The notes: a model not told the origin generated them from the sequence alone. A stretch of DNA of 64,000 nucleotides from Agromyces agglutinans (GCF_009647605.1 NZ_WJIF01000001.1:1-64000); one strand, 5' to 3'; shown: positions 50,835-60,537, numbered from the stretch's first letter. Translations and numbers: made by a program.

Positions 50835-51632
50835 ATGCCACGACCAGCACCCCAGCCCGAACTCACGCAGGAGGCGATCAGCGCCGAGATCGCCGAGCGT
50901 TCCGATCGCGAGCGCGACGACGCGGCCGCGGCCGGCCGGCCCCAGCCCGCGCACCCGCGCCGCGACTACGCGCCGTACCGGTCGACGCTGCTGCGGCATC
51001 CGACGCACGAGCTCGTTCGCGCCGACCCCGAGGAGATCGAGTTGGTCTCGCCGGCATTCGGGCACACGGATGTCTCGACCGAGGAGTCCGACCTCACGAT
51101 CCAGCACTCGGGCGAGCCGCTCGGCGAGCGCATCGTCGTCGCGGGCCGGGTGCTCGACGGCGACGGCCGCCCCGTGCGCAATCAGCTGGTCGAGATCTGG
51201 CAGGCGAACGCATCGGGCCGCTACGTGCACAAGCGCGACCAGCATCCGGCCCCGCTCGACCCGAACTTCACCGGCGTCGGGCGCCTGATCACCGGAGACG
51301 ACGGCTCGTACCGGCTCACGACGATCAAGCCCGGCGCGTATCCGTGGAAGAACCACCGCAACGCCTGGCGGCCCGCGCACATCCACTTCTCCTTATTCGG
51401 CTCGGCGTTCACCCAGCGCCTGGTCACGCAGATGTACTTCCCGGGCGACCCGTTGTTCGCGCTCGATCCGATCTACCAGTCGATCACCGACCCGTCCGCA
51501 CGCGAACGTCTCGTCGCCGCCTACGATCACGGGCTCTCGGAGCCCGAGTGGGCGCTGGGCTACCGGTGGGACGTCGTGCTCACCGGCCCCCGATCGACCT
51601 GGATGGAACCGGAGGATGCCGACCATGCGTGA
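50835..51632 (+). CDS. pcaH: Protocatechuate 3,4-dioxygenase, beta subunit
   Basis: 265 residues. The iron ligands are visible: Tyr in GRYVHKRDQ, Tyr in GAYPWKN and two His in WRPAHIHFS. The N-terminal extension (DYAPYRSTLLRHP) is typical of PcaH. With PcaG it cleaves protocatechuate between the hydroxyls to 3-carboxy-cis,cis-muconate. A GGAG site lies 6 bases before the ATG. Confidence 0.96.
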   Translation: MPRPAPQPELTQEAISAEIAERSDRERDDAAAAGRPQPAHPRRDYAPYRSTLLRHPTHELVRADPEEIELVSPAFGHTDVSTEESDLTIQHSGEPLGERIVVAGRVLDGDGRPVRNQLVEIWQANASGRYVHKRDQHPAPLDPNFTGVGRLITGDDGSYRLTTIKPGAYPWKNHRNAWRPAHIHFSLFGSAFTQRLVTQMYFPGDPLFALDPIYQSITDPSARERLVAAYDHGLSEPEWALGYRWDVVLTGPRSTWMEPEDADHA

Positions 51633-52188
51633 CACCGGCCAGACGCCGTCGCAGACGGTCGGCCCGTTCTTCGGCTACGCCCTGCCGTACGCCGGCGGTC
51701 CCGAGGTGCGGGCCGCGTGGCAGCCCGACGCGATCCGACTCCACGGGGTGGTGCTCGACGGCGCGGGAGCGCCGATCTCGGACGCGATCATCGAGATCTG
51801 GGGTGCGGATGCCTCTGGCCGCACCTCGACCGAACGCGGGTCGTTCCACCGGGACCAGCACGGGTTCACCGGGTTCGGGCGCTCGGCCGTCGACCGCGAC
51901 GGGCGCTACTCGTTCACGACCGTGAAGCCCGGCGCCATGCGCGACGGATCGGCTCCGTACGTGCTCATCGCCGTCTTCGGGCGCGGGGTCACCCACCACC
52001 TGTTCACGCGGGCGTACTTCGGCGACGAGCCGAGCGCGAACGCCACGGACCCGCTGCTGGTGAGCGTCGATCCCGCGCGCCGCGACACCCTCGTCGCCGT
52101 GCCCGACGCGCCGCGCTCGTACCGCTTCGACCTCCGCCTGCAGGGCGAGCGCGAGACGGTCTTCCTCGACTACGGGGTATCGCGATGA
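51625..52188 (+). CDS. pcaG: Protocatechuate 3,4-dioxygenase, alpha subunit
   Basis: 187 residues from ATG 51625, placed 9 bases after GGAGG; ATG 51616 abuts that site and is unlikely. TPSQTVGPFFGYALP is the PcaG start pattern. It lacks the iron ligands, as alpha subunits do. Overlaps the pcaH end by 8 bases. Confidence 0.95.
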   Translation: MRDTGQTPSQTVGPFFGYALPYAGGPEVRAAWQPDAIRLHGVVLDGAGAPISDAIIEIWGADASGRTSTERGSFHRDQHGFTGFGRSAVDRDGRYSFTTVKPGAMRDGSAPYVLIAVFGRGVTHHLFTRAYFGDEPSANATDPLLVSVDPARRDTLVAVPDAPRSYRFDLRLQGERETVFLDYGVSR

Positions 52189-53399
52189 CCGGACTCGACG
52201 CCACGAGCGACTGGGGCCTGATCGATCCCGGCGCCGCCGACCCCACGGGCACGGCCGACGACGCGGTGCTGGCAGCGATGGTCGACGTCGAGCGGGCGTT
52301 GCTCCGCGCCTGGGGGAGCGAACTCGACGAGTTCCTCGACCCGCAGGCCGACGCCCTCGATGCGGCAGCACTCGTCGCCGATCCGGGCACCCGCACCGCG
52401 CTTCGCGACGGAGTACGTCGCGACGGCGTCCCGGTCGTCGCCCTCGTGCCGGCGCTCCGCGCGCAACTGGAGGCCGCACGCCTCGCGACCGACCGCCTCC
52501 ACCTCGGCGCCACCAGCCAGGACGTCGTCGACACCGCGCTCATGCTCGTCGCGCGTCGCGTCCTCGGTGCCACGCGCGACTCGCTCGTCGCCACCGGGCG
52601 CAAGCTCGCCGTACTCGCCGACGCCGAGCGGGGGAGCATCCGGATGGCCCGCACCGTTGCGCGTCACGCCGAGGCCAGCACGCTCGGTGTGCTCGCCGCC
52701 GGCTGGCTCGACGGCGTCGGCTCGGCGGTCGAGACGATCGATGCACTGCGATACCCGGTGCAGTTCGGCGGCGCCGTCGGCACCGGCACGGCGGCGGATG
52801 CCACGGCCGGTCGAGGGGGCGCGAGCGACACGGTGCGCGCGGCGCTCGCGGCGAAGCTGGGCCTCGACGACCCGGGCCGTGCCTGGCATGCCGAGCGCAC
52901 CGCTGTCGTCGCCATCGCCGCCGCCTCGGCCTCGGCCGTCGCGGCCCTCGGCCGCATCGGCGGAGACGCCGTCCAACTCTCGCGCGAGGAGATCGGCGAA
53001 GTGCGCTTGGCCACCGCGGGCGGTTCCTCGGCCATGCCGCACAAGCGCAATCCGGTCGACGCGGTCGCGATCACCGCCGCCGCAGTCGAGGCCCCCGCGC
53101 ACCTGCAGATCCTCGCCAGCGCCGCGATCGCGGGCGATGAGCGCTCGGCCGGCCGCTGGCACGCCGAGTGGCCGGCCCTCCGCCGCCTGGTACGACTCGC
53201 GCGGTCGAGCGGCATCGCGGCCGAGCGCTTGGTCGCCGGCCTCGAGTTCGACCGGGAACGTGCCGCCGCGATCGTCGCGGGTTCGGGCGCGGCCGGAACG
53301 GGACCCGATCGTGAGGTGCTCGTCGCGGCATCCGATCGCCTGGTCGACCACGCCCTCGCGCGGTTCACCCGCATCGCCGACCGATCGGAGCAGCCGTGA
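52185..53399 (+). CDS. pcaB: 3-carboxy-cis,cis-muconate cycloisomerase
   Basis: 404 residues of the fumarase/aspartase superfamily. Signature GGSSAMPHKRNP and GATSQDVVDTAL are present. It forms 4-carboxymuconolactone. ATGA overlap with pcaG and GTGA overlap with pcaL. Confidence 0.95.
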   Translation: MTGLDATSDWGLIDPGAADPTGTADDAVLAAMVDVERALLRAWGSELDEFLDPQADALDAAALVADPGTRTALRDGVRRDGVPVVALVPALRAQLEAARLATDRLHLGATSQDVVDTALMLVARRVLGATRDSLVATGRKLAVLADAERGSIRMARTVARHAEASTLGVLAAGWLDGVGSAVETIDALRYPVQFGGAVGTGTAADATAGRGGASDTVRAALAAKLGLDDPGRAWHAERTAVVAIAAASASAVAALGRIGGDAVQLSREEIGEVRLATAGGSSAMPHKRNPVDAVAITAAAVEAPAHLQILASAAIAGDERSAGRWHAEWPALRRLVRLARSSGIAAERLVAGLEFDRERAAAIVAGSGAAGTGPDREVLVAASDRLVDHALARFTRIADRSEQP

Positions 53400-54652
53400 C
53401 CGCCCCGGTCCTGCGCGGCGCATTCGCGACCGGCACCCAGCCGGGTGCGACCAGTCCTCTGCTGGTGTTGCTGCCCTCGCTCGGCACCACGACCGCACTC
53501 TGGGACGGCGTCGTCGCCGCGCTGCGCGGCGACCCGCGCCTGGCGTCGGCGCGAATTCTGCGTATCGACCTTCCCGGGCACGGCGCGAGCCCGGCGACCC
53601 GCGACCCGTTCACGATCGGCGACCTCGCCGACGCGGTCCTCGCGGTCGTCGACGAAGCCGGTGGCGGTACCTTCCACGTCGCGGGCGTCTCGCTCGGGGG
53701 AGCGGTCGCACTCGAACTCGCGATCGTGCACGCCGACCGCGTGCGCTCGCTGACCGTCGCCTGCAGCGGCGCGCGCATCGGCACGCCCGATGGCTGGCGC
53801 GAACGAGCGGCCGCCGTGCGGGCGGCCGGCACCGCCTCGCTCGTGACGGGAAGCGCATCGCGCTGGTTCGCGCCCGGCTTCCTCGAGCGCGAAGGCGGCG
53901 GCCCCGGTGCTCGCTCCCTCACGACGCTGATCGACGTCGACGACGAGTCGTATGCGCGATGCGCCGAGGCGCTCGCCGAATTCGATCGCACTGCTGACCT
54001 GCCCCATCTCACGGCGCCGACGCTCGCGATCGGCGGCGAGCACGACGCCGTGACGACGCCCGTGTCGATGCAGGCGTTCGCCGATCGGATACCCGAGGCG
54101 CGGCAGATCGCCATCGCGGGAACCTCGCACCTCGCCGTGCTGGAAGCCCCGACGACCGCCGCCGACCTGATCGCCGCGCACGTCGCGGACGTCGAGCGCG
54201 CGAACCAGGCCGCCGGCGCCTCCGAACGCGGGATGCGCGTGCGACGCGAGGTGCTCGGCGACGCCCACGTCGATCGTGCGGTCGCGGCGACGACACCCGA
54301 GACCGCGGCCTTCCAGGACTTCATCACCCGAACCGCGTGGGGCGATGTCTGGGCCAGGCCGGCTCTGAGCCGTCGGGAGCGCTCCATCGCCACGCTGGCG
54401 AGCCTGACGACCGGCCGTCATGGGCACGAACTCGCGATGCACGTGCGCGCCGCCCAGCGCAACGGGCTCACCCGCGACGAGATCGCCGAGGTGCTCCTGC
54501 ACACCGCGCTCTACGCGGGACTGCCGGCGGCCAACGCGGCGTTCGCGATCGCGCGCGACGTCTTCGGCGAGGCATCCGGCGAGGCATCCGATCAGAGAGC
54601 AACCGGCCCCGGGGCCGGCGCCTCCGACGACACCGAGGAGAACCATGGATAA
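53396..54652 (+). CDS. pcaL: Fused 3-oxoadipate enol-lactonase / 4-carboxymuconolactone decarboxylase
   Basis: 418 residues. The N-terminal alpha/beta hydrolase (PcaD) has the nucleophile elbow GVSLGGA and the His in GTSHLAVLE. The C-terminal part from about residue 280 (MRVRREVLGDAHVDRAV, later GHELAMHVRAAQRNGLTRDE) is PcaC. The fusion is common in actinobacteria. A Ser/Gly/Asp-rich tail follows. Start GTG overlaps pcaB. Confidence 0.95.
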   Translation: MTAPVLRGAFATGTQPGATSPLLVLLPSLGTTTALWDGVVAALRGDPRLASARILRIDLPGHGASPATRDPFTIGDLADAVLAVVDEAGGGTFHVAGVSLGGAVALELAIVHADRVRSLTVACSGARIGTPDGWRERAAAVRAAGTASLVTGSASRWFAPGFLEREGGGPGARSLTTLIDVDDESYARCAEALAEFDRTADLPHLTAPTLAIGGEHDAVTTPVSMQAFADRIPEARQIAIAGTSHLAVLEAPTTAADLIAAHVADVERANQAAGASERGMRVRREVLGDAHVDRAVAATTPETAAFQDFITRTAWGDVWARPALSRRERSIATLASLTTGRHGHELAMHVRAAQRNGLTRDEIAEVLLHTALYAGLPAANAAFAIARDVFGEASGEASDQRATGPGAGASDDTEENHG

Positions 54653-55457
54653 GACCGTCTCGAGCGCCGCCGACGCGGTCGCCGACATCCCGTCGGGCGC
54701 ATCCCTCGCCGTCGGCGGGTTCGGCCTCTCGGGAGTGCCGATCGTCGCGATCCGGGCGCTGCTCGCACAGGGCGCGGACGACCTCGAGGTCGTCTCCAAC
54801 AACTGCGGCGTCGACGGATGGGGGCTCGGCGAGCTGCTCGCCGCCGGCCGCATCCGCAAGGTGATCGCGAGCTACATCGGTGAGAACAGGGAGTTCGCGC
54901 GCCAGTACCTCTCGGGCGAGGTCGAGGTCGAACTGACCCCGCAGGGCACGCTCGCCGAACGTCTCCGCGCCGGCGGCGTCGGCATCCCCGCGTTCTACAC
55001 CGCGACCGGCGCCGGAACCGCCGTCTCAGAGGGCGGGATGCCGCTGCGTTACGCGCCCGACGGCCAGATCGCCCTGACGAGCGAGCCGAAGGAGCTCCGC
55101 GCGTTCGACGCGTTCGGGCCCGCGCGGGAGTACGTCCTCGAGCAGGCGATCCGCACCGACTTCGGGCTCGTGCGCGCCGGGGTCGGCGATCGCCACGGCA
55201 ACCTGCGGTTCGAGAAGTCGACCCGCAACTTCAATCCGCTCGCCGGGATGGCCGGGCGCGTGACGATCGCCGAGGTCGACGAGCTCGTCGAACCGGGCGT
55301 ACTCGGTCCCGACGATATCCACCTCCCGGGCATCTACGTGGACCGCGTCATCGCGCTCACCTCGCAGGAGTCGGCTGACCTGCCGATCGAGAAGATCACG
55401 GTGCGGCCGCGGCCCGGCGCATCCACGACCGACGACGACAACGAGAGGGGCCGTTGA
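54645..55457 (+). CDS. pcaI: 3-oxoadipate CoA-transferase, alpha subunit
   Basis: 270 residues from ATG 54645, preceded by GAGGAG and overlapping the pcaL end by 8 bases. GGFGLSGVP near the N-terminus and [11 protein letters not shown] are the CoA-transferase family I alpha pattern. It works with PcaJ to move CoA from succinyl-CoA to 3-oxoadipate. Confidence 0.94.
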   Translation: MDKTVSSAADAVADIPSGASLAVGGFGLSGVPIVAIRALLAQGADDLEVVSNNCGVDGWGLGELLAAGRIRKVIASYIGENREFARQYLSGEVEVELTPQGTLAERLRAGGVGIPAFYTATGAGTAVSEGGMPLRYAPDGQIALTSEPKELRAFDAFGPAREYVLEQAIRTDFGLVRAGVGDRHGNLRFEKSTRNFNPLAGMAGRVTIAEVDELVEPGVLGPDDIHLPGIYVDRVIALTSQESADLPIEKITVRPRPGASTTDDDNERGR

Positions 55458-56113
55458 TGCCGCTGACCCGAGACGAGATGGCGGCACGCGCGGCGCGCGA
55501 GCTCGAGGACGGCACGTACGTGAACCTCGGCATCGGCCTGCCGACTCTCATCCCGAACCACCTGCCAGCGGGCATCGAGCTCGTGCTGCACTCCGAGAAC
55601 GGCATCCTGGGCGTCGGACCGTACCCGTGGGAGGGCGAGCAGGACCCGAAGCTCATCAACGCGGGCAAGGAGACGGTGACCGTGCTCCCGGGAGCGGCGT
55701 ACTTCGACTCGGCGGCGAGCTTCGGCATGATCCGCGGCGGGCGCATCACGACCGCGGTGCTCGGCGCCATGCAGGTCTCGGCCGGCGGCGACATCGCGAA
55801 CTGGGCCGTGCCCGGGAAGATGGTGAAGGGCATGGGCGGTGCCATGGACCTCGTCAACGGCGCCGAACGCGTCATCGTCGTCATGGAGCACGTCGCCAAG
55901 GACGGCACGCCGAAGCTCGTCGAGCAGTGCACGCTGCCGTTGACGGGAAGGGCCTGCGTCGACCGCGTCATCACCGACCTCGCGGTCTTCGACGTCGCCG
56001 CCGACGGCTTCGAGCTCGTCGAGCTCGCTCCCGGCGTGACCGTCGAGCAGGTGACGGATGCCACGGGCGCGGCGTTCACCGTCGTCGGCGGGATCGTCGA
56101 CGTGGCGCGATGA
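55457..56113 (+). CDS. pcaJ: 3-oxoadipate CoA-transferase, beta subunit
   Basis: 218 residues from ATG 55457 (TGATG junction). NLGIGLPTL and the catalytic Glu in [10 protein letters not shown] are present. Partner of PcaI. Confidence 0.95.
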   Translation: MPLTRDEMAARAARELEDGTYVNLGIGLPTLIPNHLPAGIELVLHSENGILGVGPYPWEGEQDPKLINAGKETVTVLPGAAYFDSAASFGMIRGGRITTAVLGAMQVSAGGDIANWAVPGKMVKGMGGAMDLVNGAERVIVVMEHVAKDGTPKLVEQCTLPLTGRACVDRVITDLAVFDVAADGFELVELAPGVTVEQVTDATGAAFTVVGGIVDVAR

Positions 56114-57324
56114 CCGAGCTGCGCGAGGTGGTGATCTGCTCACCGCTCCGTACCCCGGTCGGACGCATGGGCGGTGCGCTCGCGCCGGTGTCGGCCCATT
56201 CGCTCGCGACCAGCGTGCTCGAAGCGCTCCGGGCGCGCACCGGCATCGACCCCGCGGCGATCGACGGCGTCGTCGCCGCGCAGGGCTATCCGACGATGGA
56301 GGCGCCGGCGATCGGACGCGTCGCAGCGCTCGACGCCGGTTTCCCGGTGACGACGACGGGTTACCAGCTCGATCGCCGCTGCGGATCCGGCCTGCAGGCC
56401 GTGCTCAATGCGGCGATGGAGGTGCAGACCGGCGTCGCCGACGCCGTCATCGCACTCGGCGTCGAATCGATGTCGAACGCGCCGCTGTACACGGTCGAGG
56501 GTCGTCGCGGTGTGGCGGGAGCCGGTCTCATGCTGCACGACGCGCTCGCGCGTGGCCGCGAGACCGTCGGCGGCCGACGCTTCCCGACGCCCGAGGGCAA
56601 CGTCGGTTCGGCCGAACTGCTCCGTGCGGGATACGGCGTCTCGCGTGAGGCGCAGGACGCGTTCGCGCTGCGCTCGCACCGGATGGCCGTCGCCGCGCAG
56701 CAGTCGGGCGCATTCGACGCCGAACTCGTGCCGGTCGAGGTCCCGGCCCGGCGCGGGACCGTCACCGTCGATCGCGACGAGCACCCGCGGGCCGACACGA
56801 CGCTCGAGGCGCTCGCCGCGCTCCGCCCGATCCTCGGGCGGGCCGATGCCGAGGCGACGGTGACCGCCGGGAACTCGAGCGGGCAGAACGATGCCGCCGC
56901 TGCGTGCATCGTGACGACGCAGGCCCGCGCAGCCGAACTCGGGCTCGCGCCCATGCTCCGCCTCGTCTCCTGGGCGGTCGCCGGCAACGACCCGCTGCGC
57001 TTCGGCGTCGCCCCGGTGCCCGCGGCGGACCGCGCGCTCGCGCGCGCCGGCATCCGCTTCGCCGATCTCGACGTGATCGAACTCAATGAGGCGTTCGCGG
57101 TGCAGGTGCTCGCGTGCCTTGCCGACTGGGGGCTCGACGCCGACGACGCGCGACTGAACCCGCGGGGGAGCGGCATCTCGATCGGGCATCCGATCGCGGC
57201 GACCGGCATCCGCATGCTCACCACCCTCGCGCACGAACTGCCCGCCCTCGATGGGGAACTCGCGCTCCAGACCATGTGCATCGGCGGCGGGCAGGCGCTC
57301 GCGGCCGTGTTCGCGCGGGTGTGA
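56110..57324 (+). CDS. pcaF: 3-oxoadipyl-CoA thiolase
   Basis: 404 residues, ATGA overlap with pcaJ. Thiolase residues: nucleophile Cys91 in [26 protein letters not shown] with the active His and MCIGGGQ with the second Cys. It yields succinyl-CoA and acetyl-CoA, the end of the pathway. Confidence 0.93.
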   Translation: MTELREVVICSPLRTPVGRMGGALAPVSAHSLATSVLEALRARTGIDPAAIDGVVAAQGYPTMEAPAIGRVAALDAGFPVTTTGYQLDRRCGSGLQAVLNAAMEVQTGVADAVIALGVESMSNAPLYTVEGRRGVAGAGLMLHDALARGRETVGGRRFPTPEGNVGSAELLRAGYGVSREAQDAFALRSHRMAVAAQQSGAFDAELVPVEVPARRGTVTVDRDEHPRADTTLEALAALRPILGRADAEATVTAGNSSGQNDAAAACIVTTQARAAELGLAPMLRLVSWAVAGNDPLRFGVAPVPAADRALARAGIRFADLDVIELNEAFAVQVLACLADWGLDADDARLNPRGSGISIGHPIAATGIRMLTTLAHELPALDGELALQTMCIGGGQALAAVFARV

Positions 57325-57379
57325 GCGCCGGACCGGTGGTGAAGATGCGGCCTCACGCATCGAGATGGAAGGGCGGGCG

Positions 57380-58150
57380 ATGAACGGACACGAAGGCAGG
57401 CGGTACGTCGTCACCGGAGCCGCCTCGGGCATCGGCGAGGCGACGGCGACGCTGCTCGCCGACGAGGGGGCCGAGGTGATCGCGGCGGACGTGCGGTGGG
57501 AGGTCGCCGCGGATCCGGACCCACCGAGGGTCGAGCGCGTGACCCTCGACATCGCGGATCCTCGCGCGTGGGCGGCACTGGCCGCACGGGTCGCCGCCGA
57601 CGGCCGCCGAGTCGACGGATTGGTGAACGCGGCCGGCATCACGAGGCGCGCCCGGCTCGATGACGTCACGCGCGAGGACTTCGACGCCGTGTTCGCCGTC
57701 AACGCCACGGGGCCGGCGCTCGGCATGCAGGCGATCGCTCCGCTGATGGGGCCGGGGGCCGCGATCGTGAACCTCGGATCGGCGGCAGGCACGACGGCGC
57801 ACTACGGCATCGCGTACGGTGCGAGCAAGTGGGCGCTTCGCGGCATCACGAAGTCCGCGGCCATGGAACTCGGCGCCCGTGGCATCCGCGTGAACCTCGT
57901 GAGCCCGGGCTACATCGAGACCTCGATGACGGCCGGGGCGCCGGAGGCGTTCCGAGTGGCGAGTCGGGACGCGACGCCGCTCGGGCGTTCGGGAGCCCCG
58001 AAGGAGGTCGCCCAGGTCATCGCGCATCTCCTGTCGCCGGCCGCGTCGTTCGTCACCGGAGCCGAGGTCGCGGTCGATGGGGGACTCACCGGTCATGGCG
58101 GCGGACTCGTGGTCGCGCGCGCGATGGGTGCCGCGCTCCCCTCGACATGA
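57380..58150 (+). CDS. Short-chain dehydrogenase/reductase
   Basis: 256 residues. NAD(P) motif TGAASGIG, NAAG, catalytic Ser in NLGSAAG and YGASK. AADVRWE after beta2 has the Asp that favours NAD(H). It lies 55 bases after pcaF and before a terminator, so it belongs to the end of the aromatic operon. The substrate is unknown; oxidation of an alcohol or aldehyde from side-chain removal is possible. Confidence 0.87.
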   Translation: MNGHEGRRYVVTGAASGIGEATATLLADEGAEVIAADVRWEVAADPDPPRVERVTLDIADPRAWAALAARVAADGRRVDGLVNAAGITRRARLDDVTREDFDAVFAVNATGPALGMQAIAPLMGPGAAIVNLGSAAGTTAHYGIAYGASKWALRGITKSAAMELGARGIRVNLVSPGYIETSMTAGAPEAFRVASRDATPLGRSGAPKEVAQVIAHLLSPAASFVTGAEVAVDGGLTGHGGGLVVARAMGAALPST

Positions 58151-58201
58151 GCGCGGATGCCACGAGCGCTGCTCGGCTCGTTCGTCGTGCCGGTGGCCGA
58201 C

Positions 58202-58232
58202 GAAGGCCGGGGGCGGCACGCCCCCGGCCTTC
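58202..58232. terminator. Bidirectional terminator between SDR and hps
   Basis: A perfect 13-bp stem (58202-58214 with 58220-58232) and 5-base loop between convergent genes. Confidence 0.8.
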
Positions 58233-58242
58233 CTCGAATCGT

Positions 58243-58866
58243 TCAGCCGATGGCGGCGCGGAGACGTGCGGCGGCTTCGCCGACGTTCTCGGCGCTGTAG
58301 ATCGCGCTTCCGGCGACCGCGATCCGAGCGCCCGCATCGCGCACCGAGGCGATGCTCGCCGCGTTGACGCCGCCGGCGACGGAGAACGGGACGCCGGATG
58401 CCTCGCCGTCGCGCAGCAGCGTCTCGAAGGTGAAGCCGGCTTCCGCCTGCTCGTCGAGTCCGGCGTGCATCTCGACGAACTCGGCGCCGAGGGCGACGAC
58501 CTCCTTGGCACGAGCCGGCTTGTCGGCGACGCCGATCAGGTCGACCACGATTCCCTTGCCGTGCTTCTTCGCCGCCTTGACCGCGCCGCTGATCGTGCTG
58601 TCACCCGCGGTTCCGAGCACGGAGACGAGGTCGGCGCCGGCGGAGAAGGCGATCTCGGCCTCGAGCTCGCCGGCGTCCATCGTCTTCAGGTCGGCGAAGA
58701 CGATCTTGTCGGGGTGCGCCTGCTTCACGGCGGTGATCGCCGACAGCCCCTCGCTCTTGATAAGCGGGGTGCCGAGCTCGAGGATGTCGACGTGGGGCGC
58801 GGCCGCCTCGGCGAGCTTGAGCGCGGATTCCGTGGACAGCGTGTCCATGGCGAACTGGAGTTTCAT
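58243..58866 (-). CDS. hxlA: 3-hexulose-6-phosphate synthase
   Basis: 207 residues from ATG 58864-58866 with GAAAGG upstream. LELGTPLI and ADLKTMD are the Mg- and substrate-binding motifs of the HPS/KGPDC family; VSVLGTAGD and AGGVN complete the TIM barrel. It condenses formaldehyde with ribulose 5-phosphate. KGPDC is the alternative, but the adjacent isomerase gene favours HPS. It fits disposal of formaldehyde from O-demethylation. Confidence 0.88.
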   Translation of the reverse strand: MKLQFAMDTLSTESALKLAEAAAPHVDILELGTPLIKSEGLSAITAVKQAHPDKIVFADLKTMDAGELEAEIAFSAGADLVSVLGTAGDSTISGAVKAAKKHGKGIVVDLIGVADKPARAKEVVALGAEFVEMHAGLDEQAEAGFTFETLLRDGEASGVPFSVAGGVNAASIASVRDAGARIAVAGSAIYSAENVGEAAARLRAAIG

Positions 58867-58913
58867 GTGTCGATGCCTTTCGTGTGCTGTGGTGGTGGTC
58901 AGGTGGCGCGGGG

Positions 58914-59492
58914 TCATTCGAGGTTGGCGTGTCGGGCCCACAGCTCATCGGCCGTCTGGCCGCCGGCCTGCCAGAGCGCGTGGAACAGGGCGTCGCCGAG
59001 GAGGACCACGGCCTGCTCGAACAGGCTTCCCGCATACTGCGCCGAGGTCGTCTCAGAGCGGTCGAGCTTGTCGGCCGCCGGCACGAGCACCACCGTGTGG
59101 GCGATCGACGAGAGCGGGGAGCGGGGCGCCGTCGTGATGGCCGCGATCCGGGCTCCGGCGGAGGCGGCCGTCTCGGCGGCGCGGACGATGCCGCCGGTCG
59201 TTCCGGAGCCGCTCGCGGTGAGCAGCAGATCACCAGGACCGATCGCCGGGGCTGTGATCTCGCCGACGACGTGGACGTCGAGACCGAGGTGCATCAGCCG
59301 CATCGCCGTCATGCGAAGGGCGAGGCCGGTGCGACCGGCACCCAGAATGAACACGCGACGAGCGGTGAGCATGGACTCTGCGACCGAAGTCAGCGCAGCG
59401 TCTTGCGCACCGGCGACGCGGTCGAGGGATGCGTCGAGTTCCGCGCGGATCTCGCCGAGGGCGGGAGCGACATCGATCTCCATGACAGGCAT
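58914..59492 (-). CDS. hxlB: 6-phospho-3-hexuloisomerase
   Basis: 192 residues of the SIS fold: FILGAGRTGLALRMTAMRLM and TASGSGTTGGIV are the phosphosugar-binding loops typical of PHI. It turns hexulose 6-phosphate into fructose 6-phosphate. The hps gene follows after 47 bases on the same strand. ATG 59490-59492 has no clear site; ATG 59481-59483 is possible. Confidence 0.9.
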   Translation of the reverse strand: MPVMEIDVAPALGEIRAELDASLDRVAGAQDAALTSVAESMLTARRVFILGAGRTGLALRMTAMRLMHLGLDVHVVGEITAPAIGPGDLLLTASGSGTTGGIVRAAETAASAGARIAAITTAPRSPLSSIAHTVVLVPAADKLDRSETTSAQYAGSLFEQAVVLLGDALFHALWQAGGQTADELWARHANLE

Positions 59493-59521
59493 GGGTCCAT
59501 CGTGCGAGCGATGCGCAGCCG

Positions 59522-60424
59522 ATGAGCCCGCCCGAAGGTCGGGACACCCCTATCCGAACGGATGGGCGGCATCCCGTGGGTGAGGGTCGCAACGCTGCTC
59601 GCGCAGCCGATTCGCCGATGCCGGCGTCGCGCCGGCTCCTCCTCGAACATGCCCGTACGGTCGCGGAGCAAGCCGACCGGCACGCTCTCACTCTCGAGTC
59701 GATCCTCGCCGTGCTCCGATCGGATCGGCTCGACGATCGGAGGGCGCGGGCCGTCGCCGTCGATGCTGCGGCGACCGCACTCGTCGGGCTGCGCACGGAA
59801 ACCGACGAGCAGCGCAGCGCGATGCTCGAACCGGCGGTCGGCGCATTCGCACGACTGCAGAACGACCTTCGCCCGCTCGTCCGATTCAGCGACCTGGACG
59901 TGCAGTTCGTCGAACCGCCGGCGACGGGCCGTGCCCTGCCCGGCGAGGTCGCCCACGCGGCGCGCGCGATCGTCCGGGGTGCGGTGCTGGCCCTCGTCGA
60001 CCAGGGCGAGTGCCGACGGGTTCGAATCCAATGGGACTGCGACGGCCTCAATCTCCTCGTCGGCATCCGCGACGACGGTCGCGGAGAACTCAGCGCCTAC
60101 GACGACACGCTTCGACCCATGGTCGAACGAGTGAGCGCGCTCGACGGAGAGATGAACGTGCACTCCACGCTCGGCTGGGGCTCGACCATCGACATCCGGT
60201 TGCCGCTCGACCCTCCGACGTCGCCCGATCCGCTGACGGATACCGTCGCGCTCTCCGCGCGCGAACGCGAGGTCCTGAAGCTTCTCGCCTCAGGCGCGCG
60301 AAACCGGGAGATCGCCAATGAACTCGGGATCAGCGAGAACACCGTCAAGTTCCACGTTTCGAACCTGCTCCTGAAGTCAGGCACTCGATCCCGAGCCGAG
60401 TTGGCCGCGCTCGCGGCGCGGTGA
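59522..60424 (+). CDS. LuxR-type regulator with a histidine-kinase-like ATPase region
   Basis: 300 residues (or 268 if ATG 59618 is the start; that would leave about 125 bases for the divergent promoters). The N-terminal two thirds is helical then shows IRDDGRGE and LGWGSTIDIRLPL, resembling the N and G2 boxes of HATPase domains, but no clear phospho-acceptor His motif. The C-terminus is a full LuxR/GerE HTH (LSAREREVLKLLASGARNRE, NTVKFHVSNLL). It is divergent from phi-hps and probably controls it; the signal is unknown. Confidence 0.82.
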   Translation: MSPPEGRDTPIRTDGRHPVGEGRNAARAADSPMPASRRLLLEHARTVAEQADRHALTLESILAVLRSDRLDDRRARAVAVDAAATALVGLRTETDEQRSAMLEPAVGAFARLQNDLRPLVRFSDLDVQFVEPPATGRALPGEVAHAARAIVRGAVLALVDQGECRRVRIQWDCDGLNLLVGIRDDGRGELSAYDDTLRPMVERVSALDGEMNVHSTLGWGSTIDIRLPLDPPTSPDPLTDTVALSAREREVLKLLASGARNREIANELGISENTVKFHVSNLLLKSGTRSRAELAALAAR

Positions 60425-60502
60425 TGCGGTGCGCGGCTCGCCGGGGACGACCACGTGGCCACGGTTTCACGTCCCTTCCGCCTCGCGGGCCGACGTACGG
60501 CG

Positions 60503-60530
60503 CTGGCAACGCTTCGGCGCCACCTAGACT
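60503..60530 (+). promoter_or_regulatory. Leaderless promoter of the methyltransferase gene
   Basis: CTGGCA (60503-60508), 16-base spacer, TAGACT (60525-60530), then 7 bases to the GTG start at 60538. Spacing matches the other leaderless genes of this window. Confidence 0.5.
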
Positions 60531-60537
60531 CCTGAGC

